Under the pieces are notes generated by a model. It ran no database searches. It saw only the letters and a list, made by a program, of their open reading frames with translations, and was not told the DNA's origin. The translations under genes were made by a program, and so were the position numbers. This document shows, piece after piece, positions 1 through 10,298 of a stretch of 64,000 bases of DNA. This stretch comes from Polaromonas eurypsychrophila (GTDB lineage Bacteria > Pseudomonadota > Gammaproteobacteria > Burkholderiales > Burkholderiaceae_C). The DNA lies in the NCBI RefSeq assembly GCF_014641715.1, contig NZ_BMIG01000001.1, positions 1 to 64,000 of the forward strand, in the 5' to 3' direction. The first letter of the stretch is position 1. Every line of letters begins with the position of its first letter.

Positions 1-844
<844 letters not shown>

Positions 845-906
845 TTACACCTATCTATGTGTACGAATTCATTAGACCAGGACAACGCTAAGCACGCCAC
901 CTTCTT

Positions 907-1041
907 TCAATTGACCGCCGCCGGCAAGGCGACAATGGTGCGCATTTCCCCCACCTCTCCCTGAGGAGGAAAGAGCAACTGCTCCACAGGTTGAAAGCCA
1001 ATCTCCTCATGGCTTTGTACGGCATATGTCCTGATACCCAT
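907..1041 (-). pseudogene. Short remnant ORF, 44 residues
   Basis: A minus-strand frame reads from ATG 1041 to TGA 907 and contains HEEIGFQPVEQLLF and GEMRTIVALPAAVN. The words look like the C-terminal end of a real protein rather than random sequence, and the frame is closed upstream by a TAG. I do not recognise the family. It lies immediately beside the insertion sequence, so it may be what is left of a gene disrupted by it. The rest of 827-1157 shows nothing recognisable apart from the unresolved insertion-sequence end. Confidence 0.25.
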
Positions 1042-1157
1042 CAGAAGGAATAGGTGGTAAACACGCTAGCTGCATCACCAGTGAAATTCAGTCAACAGGC
1101 TCAAAATATGGCGGCTACCGCTTCATTTGTACCAGACATAACCTGAGGAACGGGAGC

Positions 1158-4100
1158 ATGACGAAGTTTAGCGGTCCTCAGCCGGAGAAAGCGAGCGCTT
1201 GCGAGTACGCAGGTAAAGCTGAGTTGGAGTCTCTTAAGCGGGAAGTCGAGGCCCAAAGAGAAGTGATACTTGCCTTGCAAGACAACCAGCAGCGGTTACG
1301 CAGCTTGGCGACTATTTCGGCCGATTGGTATTGGGAACAGGACAGTGAATATCGCTTCACCTGTTTTTTCACTGAGCAAAATTCCGGGATGATCCGTGCT
1401 GCACTGCTTGATGGTGCAGTCGGTGCGTGTCCCTGGGAGCTGACTGGAGTCATGCCAATGACATCGCCCTGGGACGCTCATCGTGAAACGCTCGATGCTC
1501 GTCAACCTTTTTGCGATTTTGAATACAAACATATGTCGGAAAACGAGCCGCCGCGTTACTTTTCGGTGAGTGGCGTTCCCTTGTTTGATGACAAAAAACA
1601 GTTCATTGGATACAGAGGAACCACTCGAAATATCACCAAGCGGATACGTTCCGAAGAAACACAGAGACAAGCTGTCCGGCTGCTTGACGACATAGTCGAC
1701 AACATTCCCATCGCGTTTCACCTGACGTCTGTCCAGAACTACAAAATAGTTCTGTGGAACAAAGCGGCTGAAGCTTTGTACGGCGTGTCACGCGAGGAAG
1801 CGGTAGGGCATTCGGTTCACGATCTTTGGCCGAAGGAATATGCGGACCGGATGCACGAGGCCGATGAGGAATTGGTGAAGCAGGGCGTCATGCATGATTT
1901 TCCTGATCGAATCACCCACACCAGGCATCGCGGCAGTATTCACGTGCACATGCGGAAAGTCCTGATTCAGGATGCCGACGGGCGCCCCTCCCATATCCTG
2001 ATTACGGCCGAAGATATTACGTTGCGCCTGGAAGCTGAAACCCGGTTGCGGCAGAGCGACGCAAAGTTCAGGAGTTTGACCGAGCTGTCATCCGACTGGT
2101 ACTGGGAGATGGATCATCAACTTCGGTTCACCTTGTTGTCAGGTGACAAGCCTGAGAGAACCAAGGCCACTGCGGAAAAATTTTTGGGAAAAACCAGATG
2201 GGAAACCACTGGTGTGGATGGCAATCAAGCGTTTTGGATCGAACACCGAAAGCAACTGGAGCACCACGAGACTTTCCGGAACTTCGAATATGCACATCAG
2301 GACAGCGATGGTTTGAGGATCGTGTCCATCAGTGGTGAACCCATCCTCGATGCAGACGGGGGCTTCAAGGGATACCGCGGTGTGGGAAGCGATATTACTG
2401 AACGCAAACAGACCGAAATCGCTTTGCGAGCCAGTGAAGCCCGCTTTCGCACAGTCGTGGCCGCCATGGCCGAAGGGGTTCTGCTGCGTGATGGTCAGGG
2501 ACGTGTGGTGGACGGGAATGCCAGCGCCGAACGCGTCCTTGGAAGATCATTGCAGCATATGAAGGGGGAAACCTTCATCGACTCGTCTTGGCAAATGTTG
2601 AGGGAAGACGGATCATATATGCCGGATGAAGAGCGACCCATCACCGTCTCCGTGCGCACAGGTTTGCCACAGTCCAACGTGGTTATTGGATACCGAAGAC
2701 CTGATGACAGCGTGTTTTGGGCGCTGCTCAATGTGCAGCCTTTGTATGACGAAAGCTCCAAACCACCTTCAGGTTACGTCACCACCATCACTGATATCAC
2801 TCAGAGAAAACGGGCAGAAACCGAGATTGTCAGACTTAATGTAGAGCTCGAAAACAGGGTGCTCCGCAGAACCGCCCAGCTCGAAGCCGCCAATAAGGAG
2901 TTGGAGGCGTTTTCCTACTCTGTGGCCCACGATCTGCGTTCCCCATTGAGCAGCATCGATGGCTATAGTGCCTTGCTGCAGAAAGCTTTGTCGGGTACGT
3001 TGGACTCCCGATCCAGCCATTACTTGGTCCGCATACGTGAGGGTGTGCGACGGATGGGGGACCTTACCGACGGATTGCTCTCCCTGGCCAAGCTGTCACG
3101 CACCGGCCTCAACTGGGAAACAGTGGACCTGAGCGCTGAAGCCGGCAAAATTGTTGCTCAGCTCAGGGAAAATGAACCGACACGCAATATTCAAATTTCC
3201 GTTGAACCTGCAATCTTGGTGAGAGCTGACAAGTTGCTGCTGCGTCAGGTCCTGGAAAACCTGATTGCCAACGGCTGGAAGTTCAGTTCCAAGAAATCTT
3301 CAACAGAGATTTCCGTTGGCAGACTTCTCGCTGATGGCGATGAACCTTCATATTTCGTGCGGGACAACGGCGCGGGGTTTGACATGGCCTACATTGACAA
3401 GCTCTTTGGCACCTTTCAACGGCTTCATTCCCCTGGAGAATTTGCTGGTACAGGCATTGGTCTGGCAACTGTCAAACGCATTGTGATGCGCCACGGAGGA
3501 AGAATTTGGGCCAAGTCAGTCGTTGGTGAAGGAAGCACTTTTTACTTCACCCTTGGAAGCGACCTGACCAATGTGCTGCTCAAGCAAAGCAGCAAATCAG
3601 ACGAAATTACTGGAAGAATTACCCTGGCACAAGCCCCGCGTGCCTTGCCGCAGTTCAACAATCAGGCAACCCCAGTGAGGAATGATGCAGCCGTGCCAAA
3701 TGACGTCGACGACATTTCTTTGGACAACGACAAGCAATTCAGCAATGCTTTCGAACATGCTGCCATCGGGATGGCTTTGATTGCAACTGATTCGAAGCGA
3801 CTGCGGGTGAACAGTGCCTTTTGCAAGATGTTGGGGTACTCGGAAGCTGAGATGTTGTCGCGCACCATTTATGAAATCACTCACCCTGAGGATATTGAAT
3901 GGGATTTGGTACAAAGAGGCAGAGCGCTGTCCGGGGAAATTGAAACCTATCAGTGGGAAAAACGATATATCCATCGCTCAGGCGCAGTCGTGTGGGGCCA
4001 TCTGACTTGCTCACTGGTTCGAGATGCAGACCGCAAGCCGCTGCATTTCATTATGCAGGTCCAGGACGTCACAGAGAGGAAGTTGACTGAATCTGTATTG

Positions 4101-5087
4101 CGTGAAAGTGAGGAGCGGTTTCGCACACTCACAGCTCTGGCGTCCGACTGGTTTTGGGAACAAGATCAAAACTTCCGATTTATTCAAGTCTCTGGCAACG
4201 CAGGGGATGAATCAATGTCTGGGGATGCCAGAGGACAGGCAATGGGCAAGACACCTTGGGAGCTTGATCATGTACTTATGCCCGAAAGCGTATGGGATCG
4301 GCATAAATCGCAGCTCATGCGGCATGAGGTTTTTCGTGATTTCGAGGTGACGCGGCTGGACCGGGACGGACAAATGCGCTACGTGTCGATCAGCGGCGTG
4401 CCAATTTTTGACGCCGCAGGTCTCTTCAAGGGCTATCGGGGAACTGGCCGTGACACCACGGAGATGCGCCGTGTCAATGAGGCACTGCGACTCAGCGAAG
4501 CTCAGCTAAGAGACATCACAGATACCCTGCCTGCAATTATTTCCTACGTCGATGCTGAGCAGCGCTTCCGCTTCCACAATCGTTCCTATGCGGAGGGTTT
4601 GGGTCTCTCCCGCGATCAAATCAACGGCAGGAAAATGGTGGAGGTGCTGGGCCAGGAGGGTTATGAGCTTGCGCTCCCCTGGATAAAAGAAGTGCTTTCT
4701 GGTTATCCAGTGAGTTTCGAACGCCATCGCAAAACGCCGCAAGGTGACTTCCGTGATTTCATCGTTAATTACTTTCCTTGCTACGGGGAAGGTAAGGACG
4801 AAGGTAAAGTTATAGGGTTTTACTCCTTGGGTACCGACGTCACAGAGTTAAAGCGCATTGACCGCATGAAAACCGAATTTTTAACGACGGTGAGTCACGA
4901 GTTACGCTTGCCACTCATGTCGATTCTCGGATCCTTGAACTCAATTTCCGGCGGGATCGTCGGGCGACGTCCCGAAGACGTTAGCGCCGCGGTTGAATTC
5001 GCAAGGAAAAACTGTGAGCGCCTGCTTCAACTGATCAAGGACATTGTTGATCTTAAAAAGGTCGAAGCTACTAACAGCCCGCGCTGA
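1158..5087 (+). CDS. Multi-PAS sensor histidine kinase with a second, incomplete transmitter
   Basis: This 1309-residue soluble protein has no membrane segment. In order I see four PAS domains (about 48-165, 175-295, 303-417, 427-555), a coiled coil, a HisKA domain with phospho-acceptor His591 (VAHDLRSPL), and a HATPase_c domain (N box LENLIANGWKFSS near 697, G1 DNGAGF near 736, G2 GTGIGLA near 764). Three more PAS domains follow (about 868-985, 990-1105, 1112-1235), then a second HisKA with His1247 (SHELRLPL). The protein ends 62 residues later with no second ATPase domain. PAS1, PAS3 and PAS6 share the words DWYWE or DWFWE, pointing to internal duplication. No receiver domain is present. 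GC is clearly lower than in neighbours, and an insertion sequence lies upstream, so acquisition by transfer is likely. The signal is unknown. Confidence 0.9.
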   Translation: MTKFSGPQPEKASACEYAGKAELESLKREVEAQREVILALQDNQQRLRSLATISADWYWEQDSEYRFTCFFTEQNSGMIRAALLDGAVGACPWELTGVMPMTSPWDAHRETLDARQPFCDFEYKHMSENEPPRYFSVSGVPLFDDKKQFIGYRGTTRNITKRIRSEETQRQAVRLLDDIVDNIPIAFHLTSVQNYKIVLWNKAAEALYGVSREEAVGHSVHDLWPKEYADRMHEADEELVKQGVMHDFPDRITHTRHRGSIHVHMRKVLIQDADGRPSHILITAEDITLRLEAETRLRQSDAKFRSLTELSSDWYWEMDHQLRFTLLSGDKPERTKATAEKFLGKTRWETTGVDGNQAFWIEHRKQLEHHETFRNFEYAHQDSDGLRIVSISGEPILDADGGFKGYRGVGSDITERKQTEIALRASEARFRTVVAAMAEGVLLRDGQGRVVDGNASAERVLGRSLQHMKGETFIDSSWQMLREDGSYMPDEERPITVSVRTGLPQSNVVIGYRRPDDSVFWALLNVQPLYDESSKPPSGYVTTITDITQRKRAETEIVRLNVELENRVLRRTAQLEAANKELEAFSYSVAHDLRSPLSSIDGYSALLQKALSGTLDSRSSHYLVRIREGVRRMGDLTDGLLSLAKLSRTGLNWETVDLSAEAGKIVAQLRENEPTRNIQISVEPAILVRADKLLLRQVLENLIANGWKFSSKKSSTEISVGRLLADGDEPSYFVRDNGAGFDMAYIDKLFGTFQRLHSPGEFAGTGIGLATVKRIVMRHGGRIWAKSVVGEGSTFYFTLGSDLTNVLLKQSSKSDEITGRITLAQAPRALPQFNNQATPVRNDAAVPNDVDDISLDNDKQFSNAFEHAAIGMALIATDSKRLRVNSAFCKMLGYSEAEMLSRTIYEITHPEDIEWDLVQRGRALSGEIETYQWEKRYIHRSGAVVWGHLTCSLVRDADRKPLHFIMQVQDVTERKLTESVLRESEERFRTLTALASDWFWEQDQNFRFIQVSGNAGDESMSGDARGQAMGKTPWELDHVLMPESVWDRHKSQLMRHEVFRDFEVTRLDRDGQMRYVSISGVPIFDAAGLFKGYRGTGRDTTEMRRVNEALRLSEAQLRDITDTLPAIISYVDAEQRFRFHNRSYAEGLGLSRDQINGRKMVEVLGQEGYELALPWIKEVLSGYPVSFERHRKTPQGDFRDFIVNYFPCYGEGKDEGKVIGFYSLGTDVTELKRIDRMKTEFLTTVSHELRLPLMSILGSLNSISGGIVGRRPEDVSAAVEFARKNCERLLQLIKDIVDLKKVEATNSPR

Positions 5088-5204
5088 GGGTTTGTAAAGC
5101 CTGGTTTTGTTTTTCCGGTCTTTGAATACCCTGTCTCTGCTGGCGCCATCTGCGCCTTTCCCTGCGCGCGTTGTTTTTGCCGAGGTGGACGCTAAACTCC
5201 AGCC

Positions 5205-6620
5205 ATGAGTTTTGCGGTTCATTCCCCTCCCGGCGACAGCTCGCATGCCGAGCCCGACATGGATGCGCGGGACGACTGGGTGGAAGTCAGACTGACACGC
5301 AGTTTCATGCGCAATGGCCGGCCGGCCCTGCATTCGGCCTCGATGGTTATTCCGGTCTTCCTCGCGATTCTCTACAACGATGTCAACAACACAGCCTTGC
5401 TTTGCTGGGGGCTGGCCGCGGTGGTGATGACGCTGGTGCGTTACCGGGTGATCGCTATCTATCACCGCGACTTCGCCAGTGAAGACGCCGCGCGGCTGGG
5501 TGAATTCATGTCGCGTTATAGCTGGACCTGGACCATGAGCGCCGCGATATGGGGTGCTTCGATGCTTCTTCATTTTCGCAAGGCACCGGTGTACGACCAG
5601 TTCATCTGCCTGCTGGTGCTGGCCGGGATGGCGGGTTTTGCAGTGGGCGCCTTCTCCGCGTCCTGGCGCTGCTTTGTGGGCTACATCAACGGTTTGGCCT
5701 ACAGCACGCTGGCCGCCGTGGTCTATAGCGTGGGGCTGGAGCGCCCGTTCATGGGCACGGTACAAACCTATAGCCTGGTTGTGCTGGTGTTGATTTATTG
5801 GGCCGCCATACGCATGGCGGGCAGGCGGTTTCACCAAGGCCAGCGCAAAACGCTGGAACTCCAGTTCGCCAATACGATGCTGATTGCTTCGCTGACCGAA
5901 AAAACCCGCACCGCGCTGGAGGCGGTGCAAACCAAAAACCGCTTCATGGCCAGTGCCGCGCACGATTTGCGCCAGCCGGTGCATGCGCTGAGCCTGTACG
6001 CCGACTGGTTGCGGGCCGAGCCTGAACTGGTGGCGCAGATCACACCGAAAATTGTCCAGTCCACGCAGGCGGTCAATGAGTTGTTCAATTCCCTGTTTGA
6101 TCTGGCCAAACTGGATTCGGGTGCCGTCGAGGTGGCTTGGCAGGCGGTCGAGCTGTCGGAGGTGCTTGCCGAACTGGAGTTGCAGTACGCCCCAGTGGCC
6201 CTCGAAAAAGGTCTGCAACTGCGTACCCGTGTAGTGCAGTGCAGGGCGTTGTCCGACAGGGTGTTGCTCAAGCGTTTGCTGGGCAACCTGCTTTCCAATG
6301 CCGTTCGGCATACGGTCGGGGGCGGCGTGTTGATTGCCGTGCGCCGCAGACCCAGCGGTCTGTGTATCGAAATTTGGGACACCGGCGTCGGGGTGGCGCC
6401 TGAGGACCAGCAGGCGATTTTTCAGGAGTTTTACCGGGTGGCCGCGCACAACGGCACGGAACAGGGGTTCGGTCTGGGCCTGTCGATTGTCTCGCGGCTT
6501 TGCGAAACCTTGAAACACCCGCTGACCATGCATTCCCGTCCCGGCAAGGGCACGGTGTTCAGGCTGATGCTGGAACCGTTTGATGACGCGGCCGGCGCTC
6601 CGGGATCATCTGCGTGTTGA
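5205..6620 (+). CDS. Membrane sensor histidine kinase
   Basis: This 471-residue protein has an N-terminal membrane region of about six hydrophobic segments (roughly 40-60, 65-80, 107-125, 130-150, 155-172, 185-205). A HisKA domain with His253 (SAAHDLRQPVHALSLYADWL) and a HATPase_c domain with LLGNLLSNAVRHT, DTGVGV and GFGLGLSI follow. It should autophosphorylate His253 in response to an unknown membrane-sensed signal. It converges on a response-regulator gene (6740-7324), the natural partner candidate by proximity, although convergent rather than co-transcribed. The ATG at 5205 gives a full-length protein. Confidence 0.9.
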   Translation: MSFAVHSPPGDSSHAEPDMDARDDWVEVRLTRSFMRNGRPALHSASMVIPVFLAILYNDVNNTALLCWGLAAVVMTLVRYRVIAIYHRDFASEDAARLGEFMSRYSWTWTMSAAIWGASMLLHFRKAPVYDQFICLLVLAGMAGFAVGAFSASWRCFVGYINGLAYSTLAAVVYSVGLERPFMGTVQTYSLVVLVLIYWAAIRMAGRRFHQGQRKTLELQFANTMLIASLTEKTRTALEAVQTKNRFMASAAHDLRQPVHALSLYADWLRAEPELVAQITPKIVQSTQAVNELFNSLFDLAKLDSGAVEVAWQAVELSEVLAELELQYAPVALEKGLQLRTRVVQCRALSDRVLLKRLLGNLLSNAVRHTVGGGVLIAVRRRPSGLCIEIWDTGVGVAPEDQQAIFQEFYRVAAHNGTEQGFGLGLSIVSRLCETLKHPLTMHSRPGKGTVFRLMLEPFDDAAGAPGSSAC

Positions 6621-6649
6621 TTTTTCCAACGACACGACGGTCCATGGGG

Positions 6650-6690
6650 CCGCTCTCAGTCTCGCCCTTTTGGGAGAGGGTGGGGGTGAG
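6650..6690. repeat. GC-rich dispersed repeat between convergent genes
   Basis: The segment with CTCGCCCTTTTGGGAGAGGG and GGGGGTGAGGG resembles the CCCTCACCCC...CTCTCCC palindromic repeats common between genes in this bacterial group. It lies just after the kinase stop codon. Confidence 0.45.
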
Positions 6691-6691
6691 G

Positions 6692-6733
6692 GATTGAGCG
6701 TTCCAGCGGGCAGGAACTTTAAAACGCTCAATC
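6692..6733. terminator. Hairpin between convergent genes, possible bidirectional terminator
   Basis: A perfect 11-bp stem pairs GATTGAGCGTT (6692-6702) with AACGCTCAATC (6723-6733); the inner bases GTTCC and GGAAC can pair too. It sits seven bases beyond the regulator stop codon, between two convergent genes. There is no long T run, so a termination role is an inference. Confidence 0.45.
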
Positions 6734-6739
6734 GTCGAA

Positions 6740-7324
6740 TCAGAGCAAGCCTTGTGTTCGGGCCAGGTGGCTGGCTTGCGAGCGGCTTTTGACATTGAGT
6801 CTGCGAAACAAACGCCACAAATGGACTTTGACCGTGTGTTCGCTGATTTGCAGTTCGGCGGCAATATCGCGGTTGCTCATGCCCTTGTCCAGCATCACCA
6901 GCAACTGCTTCTGGCGCTTGGACAGTTTTTCCGGCTCGATGCCGCTTTCGGAATCGGGGCCGTCGTCCAGAAAGGTTTTCAGTACCCTGGAGATTTCGGT
7001 GGCACCGGCCGATTTTTCAATGTAGTTGTCTGCGCCGGCTTCCAGCGACAGTTCCTGGTAGTCCTGCGCCGGGGCTGCAGACAGCACCACGATGGGAACT
7101 TCGGGAAACTGTTGGCGCAGTTCGCGCACCCCTGACACGCCGTGGGTATCGGGCAACTTGAGGTCCAGGCAGACAAAGTCCGGAATGCCGTGTTGCTCAG
7201 TCGCCGCGCCGATCGCGGCCAGCCGGTCCAGCTCAATGACGCTGGCCTTGCTGTGCAGTCGGCGGATCAGCATGACCACGGCTTCCCGCATGAGGGGGTG
7301 GTCGTCAATGACAAAAATGCGCAT
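6740..7324 (-). CDS. NarL/FixJ-family response regulator
   Basis: This 194-residue protein has a receiver domain at about 1-118, with acidic pocket Asp7/Asp8 (VIDDHPLM), phospho-acceptor Asp54 (VCLDLKLPD) and a lysine in IEKSAGA. A LuxR-type helix-turn-helix follows at about 130-185 (LSKRQKQLLVMLDKGMSNRD, then ISEHTVKVHLWRLF). I chose the ATG at 7324, directly before the receiver domain. A longer frame reaching 7429 adds 35 residues with no domain character. It converges on the membrane kinase at 5205-6620, its probable partner, and would act as a transcription factor on unknown targets. Confidence 0.9.
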   Translation of the reverse strand: MRIFVIDDHPLMREAVVMLIRRLHSKASVIELDRLAAIGAATEQHGIPDFVCLDLKLPDTHGVSGVRELRQQFPEVPIVVLSAAPAQDYQELSLEAGADNYIEKSAGATEISRVLKTFLDDGPDSESGIEPEKLSKRQKQLLVMLDKGMSNRDIAAELQISEHTVKVHLWRLFRRLNVKSRSQASHLARTQGLL

Positions 7325-7603
7325 GGGAGCCGTTGTGAGGTGGGAACTGGTGTGAGTTTTGACTTCAAAAGGAAGCATACCCGGTGTGTGACAGGTTGGT
7401 GCGCCAACTATAAACATTAAGTTGGGCATTGATTCACATCCCTGCTATGTCAAAAAATGTCGTAGTACTTACTGCCTCTTATGCGCTTAAAAAGTCATGA
7501 CAGCACGAACGCTCAAACGCTGACCCCGGCCCTGTCTCACAAGACAAGGGTGAAAGCGGTCCAATTCACGCGTCGTGTATTTGGAAAGCCCAGTACAGCC
7601 GTG

Positions 7604-8935
7604 TTACGGCGCGGCTGAGCTCCATAGCTGCAGAGCGGCCGCGATGGCGTCGGCTGTGACACCGGGCACAGCTTGCAGGCTTTGCCGCAGCATGGGCAGT
7701 GCGGCTTCGCCTTGAGTCTGCAGCAGGGCAATCGCTTTGGCGGCCTCTTTGGGCGACTCGAAGCCGAGGCTGTGCAGCAACAACTGACCTTGACCATCCA
7801 GCAGCTTGAAGTGAAATTTGCCATCTGCTTCACGGTATTGTTTGAAGACGGGCTCGCTGGTCTTGGCGGTTTTTAATTTGGCGGCTGCCACTGCGGGCGC
7901 GGCAACCAGTTTGCGCAGGCCCACGGCCTGGCGCAGTTCGCCCATGAAGGGTGTCGACAGCCGCCGCGCCTTGTCGGCGCCGGCCAGCAAGGTGGCCTCG
8001 ATTTTTGCGGGGTCCTGCATCAGCGCCTGATAGCGCGCGCGCATGGGCGCGACCTCCTGGTCAATGCGTTCGAACAACAGCTGTTTGGCATCGCCCCAGG
8101 CGATGCCTTCGGCAAAGGCATTGCGCAGCGCGGCCGTTTCCGGTGCGCTGGCAAACGCCTGGTAGATCTGGAACAGCGCCGAGTCTTCGGTCTGCTTGGG
8201 CTCGCCCGGTGCGCGTGAGTCAGTGAGGATGCTGGCAATGAGTTTTTTGAGCTGATCGCGCGGCGTGAACAGCGGGATGGTGTTGTCGTAACTCTTGCTC
8301 ATCTTGCGGCCGTCCAAACCGGGCAGCAACGCTACCGATTCCTCGATCAGCGCCTGCGGCAGCACAAAGTGTTCTCCGTACAGGTGGTTGAAACGCTGCG
8401 CCATGTCGCGCGCCATCTCGATGTGCTGGATCTGGTCGCGACCGACCGGTACCTGGTGCGCCTTGAACATCAGGATATCCGCGCCCATCAGCACGGGGTA
8501 CATGAACAGGCCGGCGCTGACATCGGCATCGGGGTCGTTGCCGGCTGTGGTATTTTTATCCACCGAGGCCTTGTAGGCATGGGCGCGATTGAGCACTCCC
8601 TTGGCCGTCACGCAGGTCAGCAGCCAGGTCAGCTCAGGAATTTCAGGAATGTCTGACTGCCGGTAAAAGGTAACGCGCTCGGGGTCCAGCCCGGCGGCCA
8701 GCCAGCTTGCCGCAATTTCGAGTGTGGACTGCTGGATGCGGGCCGGTTCATCGCATTTGATCAGCGCGTGGTAGTCCGCCAGAAAGTAAAAACTTTCCGC
8801 GCTGTCTCCTTTGCTTGCCGCGACAGAGGGCCGGATGGAGCCAACATAGTTGCCCAGGTGCGGCGTGCCGGTGGTGGTGATTCCGGTCAGAAAGCGATGC
8901 GGCGTGGAAGTCTGTTTGTTTGTCATGATCATCAT
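7604..8935 (-). CDS. trpS: Tryptophan--tRNA ligase
   Basis: This class I aminoacyl-tRNA synthetase charges tRNA-Trp. The HIGH-type signature appears as TPHLGNYVGSI near residue 20, and the KMSKS signature as GRKMSKSYDN. At 443 residues it is longer than the ~335-residue classical TrpRS: a C-terminal extension of about 90 residues, rich in Ala and Lys, ends with a domain containing DGKFHFKLLDGQGQLLLHSL. This long form is usual in Comamonadaceae and relatives. The first ATG overlaps the stop of the upstream protease gene as ATGA, and a second in-frame ATG lies at 8926. It is the last gene of the five-gene minus-strand block. Confidence 0.95.
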   Translation of the reverse strand: MMIMTNKQTSTPHRFLTGITTTGTPHLGNYVGSIRPSVAASKGDSAESFYFLADYHALIKCDEPARIQQSTLEIAASWLAAGLDPERVTFYRQSDIPEIPELTWLLTCVTAKGVLNRAHAYKASVDKNTTAGNDPDADVSAGLFMYPVLMGADILMFKAHQVPVGRDQIQHIEMARDMAQRFNHLYGEHFVLPQALIEESVALLPGLDGRKMSKSYDNTIPLFTPRDQLKKLIASILTDSRAPGEPKQTEDSALFQIYQAFASAPETAALRNAFAEGIAWGDAKQLLFERIDQEVAPMRARYQALMQDPAKIEATLLAGADKARRLSTPFMGELRQAVGLRKLVAAPAVAAAKLKTAKTSEPVFKQYREADGKFHFKLLDGQGQLLLHSLGFESPKEAAKAIALLQTQGEAALPMLRQSLQAVPGVTADAIAAALQLWSSAAP

Positions 8936-9600
8936 CGAACCAGCATCGCCAGTGGCGTCAATACAATTTCAAGAAGGGCGTAAGACAAGGTCATCAGGGG
9001 ACGCATCCACCAGTCGGTCAGTACGCCGGCAATCACCAGGGCCATCACCACAAAAAAGCCCCAGGGCTCGATGCGTGACACCAGCTCGGCCTGGCGCCAG
9101 GGCAACAGGCCCACCAGCACGCGCCCGCCATCCAGTGGCGGTAAGGGAAACAGGTTGAAGACCATCATCACGATATTGACCAGGATGCCGGCCTGGCACA
9201 TCTTGATGAAAAACGGCTCCGTCACGCCAGCGCCCTGCAGCAGGTAAAAAGCGATGCCCCAGAATACGGCCTGGATCAGATTGGCACCTGGCCCGGCCAG
9301 GGCCACCCAGATCATGTCGCGTTTGGGGTTGCGCAAGTTACCAAACTGCACCGGCACCGGTTTGGCATAACCGAACAGAAACGCGCCCGAGGTCGCGATG
9401 TACAGCAGCAGCGGCATCGCAATGGTGCCCAGCGGGTCGATGTGTTTGACCGGGTTGAGCGTGACGCGGCCCAGCGCCCAGGCCGTGTTGTCACCAAAAT
9501 GGCGGGCCACGTAGCCGTGCGCCGCTTCATGCACGGTGATGGCAAACAGCACGGGCAGCGCGTAGATGGCGACGGTTTGAATCAGATTGGCAAAGTCCAT
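8932..9600 (-). CDS. Site-2 protease family (M50) membrane metalloprotease
   Basis: This 222-residue integral membrane protein carries the zinc-binding motif HEAAH (His24, Glu25, His28) in the first membrane helix and a second conserved motif LFPLPPLDGGRVLVGLLP in a later helix, whose Asp is the third zinc ligand. NPVKHIDPLGT is also typical. It belongs to the short, PDZ-lacking branch of family M50. Members cut substrates within the membrane, but the substrate of this branch is unknown. It lies 47 bases after the YciO-type gene and overlaps trpS by four bases. Confidence 0.92.
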   Translation of the reverse strand: MDFANLIQTVAIYALPVLFAITVHEAAHGYVARHFGDNTAWALGRVTLNPVKHIDPLGTIAMPLLLYIATSGAFLFGYAKPVPVQFGNLRNPKRDMIWVALAGPGANLIQAVFWGIAFYLLQGAGVTEPFFIKMCQAGILVNIVMMVFNLFPLPPLDGGRVLVGLLPWRQAELVSRIEPWGFFVVMALVIAGVLTDWWMRPLMTLSYALLEIVLTPLAMLVR

Positions 9601-9647
9601 CCGTTGATTGTCTCAGACCGGTCAAAGGCGCGGCCGGGACCGGACAG

Positions 9648-10283
9648 CTACAGGCCGAGTGCGGCCAGGTCACCGCGCCCCTGCCGCACCACCACCGGCT
9701 CGCCGCCCTGGCCCATCGCCGTCAGGTCAATCACTGTGGTCGGCTCCTGTGGACAAGCGCCGGCGTCGATCACGGCGGCCAGTTCGTGCTCGAGCTGGTC
9801 GCGGATGTCCTGCGCGTCATTCAGTGGTTCGGTTTGTCCACGCGGGATCAAGGTCGTTGCCAGCAGAGGTGCGCCATGGATCTCCAGCAGGCACTGCAGG
9901 GTCTTGTGGTCGGGCACGCGCAGACCGATGGTCTTGCGCGAGGGGTGGCTCAGGCGCCGCGGCACTTCCTTGCTGGCTTCGAGGATGAAGGTGTAGGGCC
10001 CGGGCGTGGCGGCCTTGATCAGGCGGAACTGTTTGTTGTCGACGCGCGCGTAGTTGGCGAGTTCGCTGAGGTCGCGGCACAGCAGGGTCAGGTGGTGTTT
10101 GTCGTCCACCCCGCGGATGCTGCGCAGTTTGTCGGCAGCGGTCTTGTCGTCGAGGTGGCAGACCAGGGCGTAGCTGGAGTCGGTGGGCACGGCCACAATC
10201 GCGCCTCGGGCCAGCAGCGCTGCGGCCTGCCTGAGCAGTCGCACTTGCGGATTTTCGGGGTGGATGTCGAAGAACTGGGCCAT
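9648..10283 (-). CDS. YciO/Sua5/YrdC-family protein (threonylcarbamoyl-AMP synthase fold)
   Basis: This 211-residue protein has the single YrdC domain that binds ATP, threonine and bicarbonate in TsaC/Sua5 enzymes of the tRNA t6A pathway. Visible words are AIVAVPTDSSYALVC, KLRSIRG, TPGPYTFIL, KTIGLRVPDH and LLATTLIPRG. Sequence style and the neighbouring PHP gene resemble the YciO branch (in E. coli yciO lies beside yciV), whose role in t6A synthesis is less certain than that of TsaC. It lies 15 bases after the transporter gene in the same operon. YciO rather than TsaC is my preference, not proven. Confidence 0.88.
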   Translation of the reverse strand: MAQFFDIHPENPQVRLLRQAAALLARGAIVAVPTDSSYALVCHLDDKTAADKLRSIRGVDDKHHLTLLCRDLSELANYARVDNKQFRLIKAATPGPYTFILEASKEVPRRLSHPSRKTIGLRVPDHKTLQCLLEIHGAPLLATTLIPRGQTEPLNDAQDIRDQLEHELAAVIDAGACPQEPTTVIDLTAMGQGGEPVVVRQGRGDLAALGL

Positions 10284-10298
10284 GGCGGTGTGGCTGGT

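Noticed and set aside
4941..6533. 530-residue open frame on the minus strand opposite the membrane kinase
   Set aside because: It is a shadow of the high-GC kinase gene on the plus strand; the amino-acid pattern is Gln/His/Arg-rich and it has no domain.
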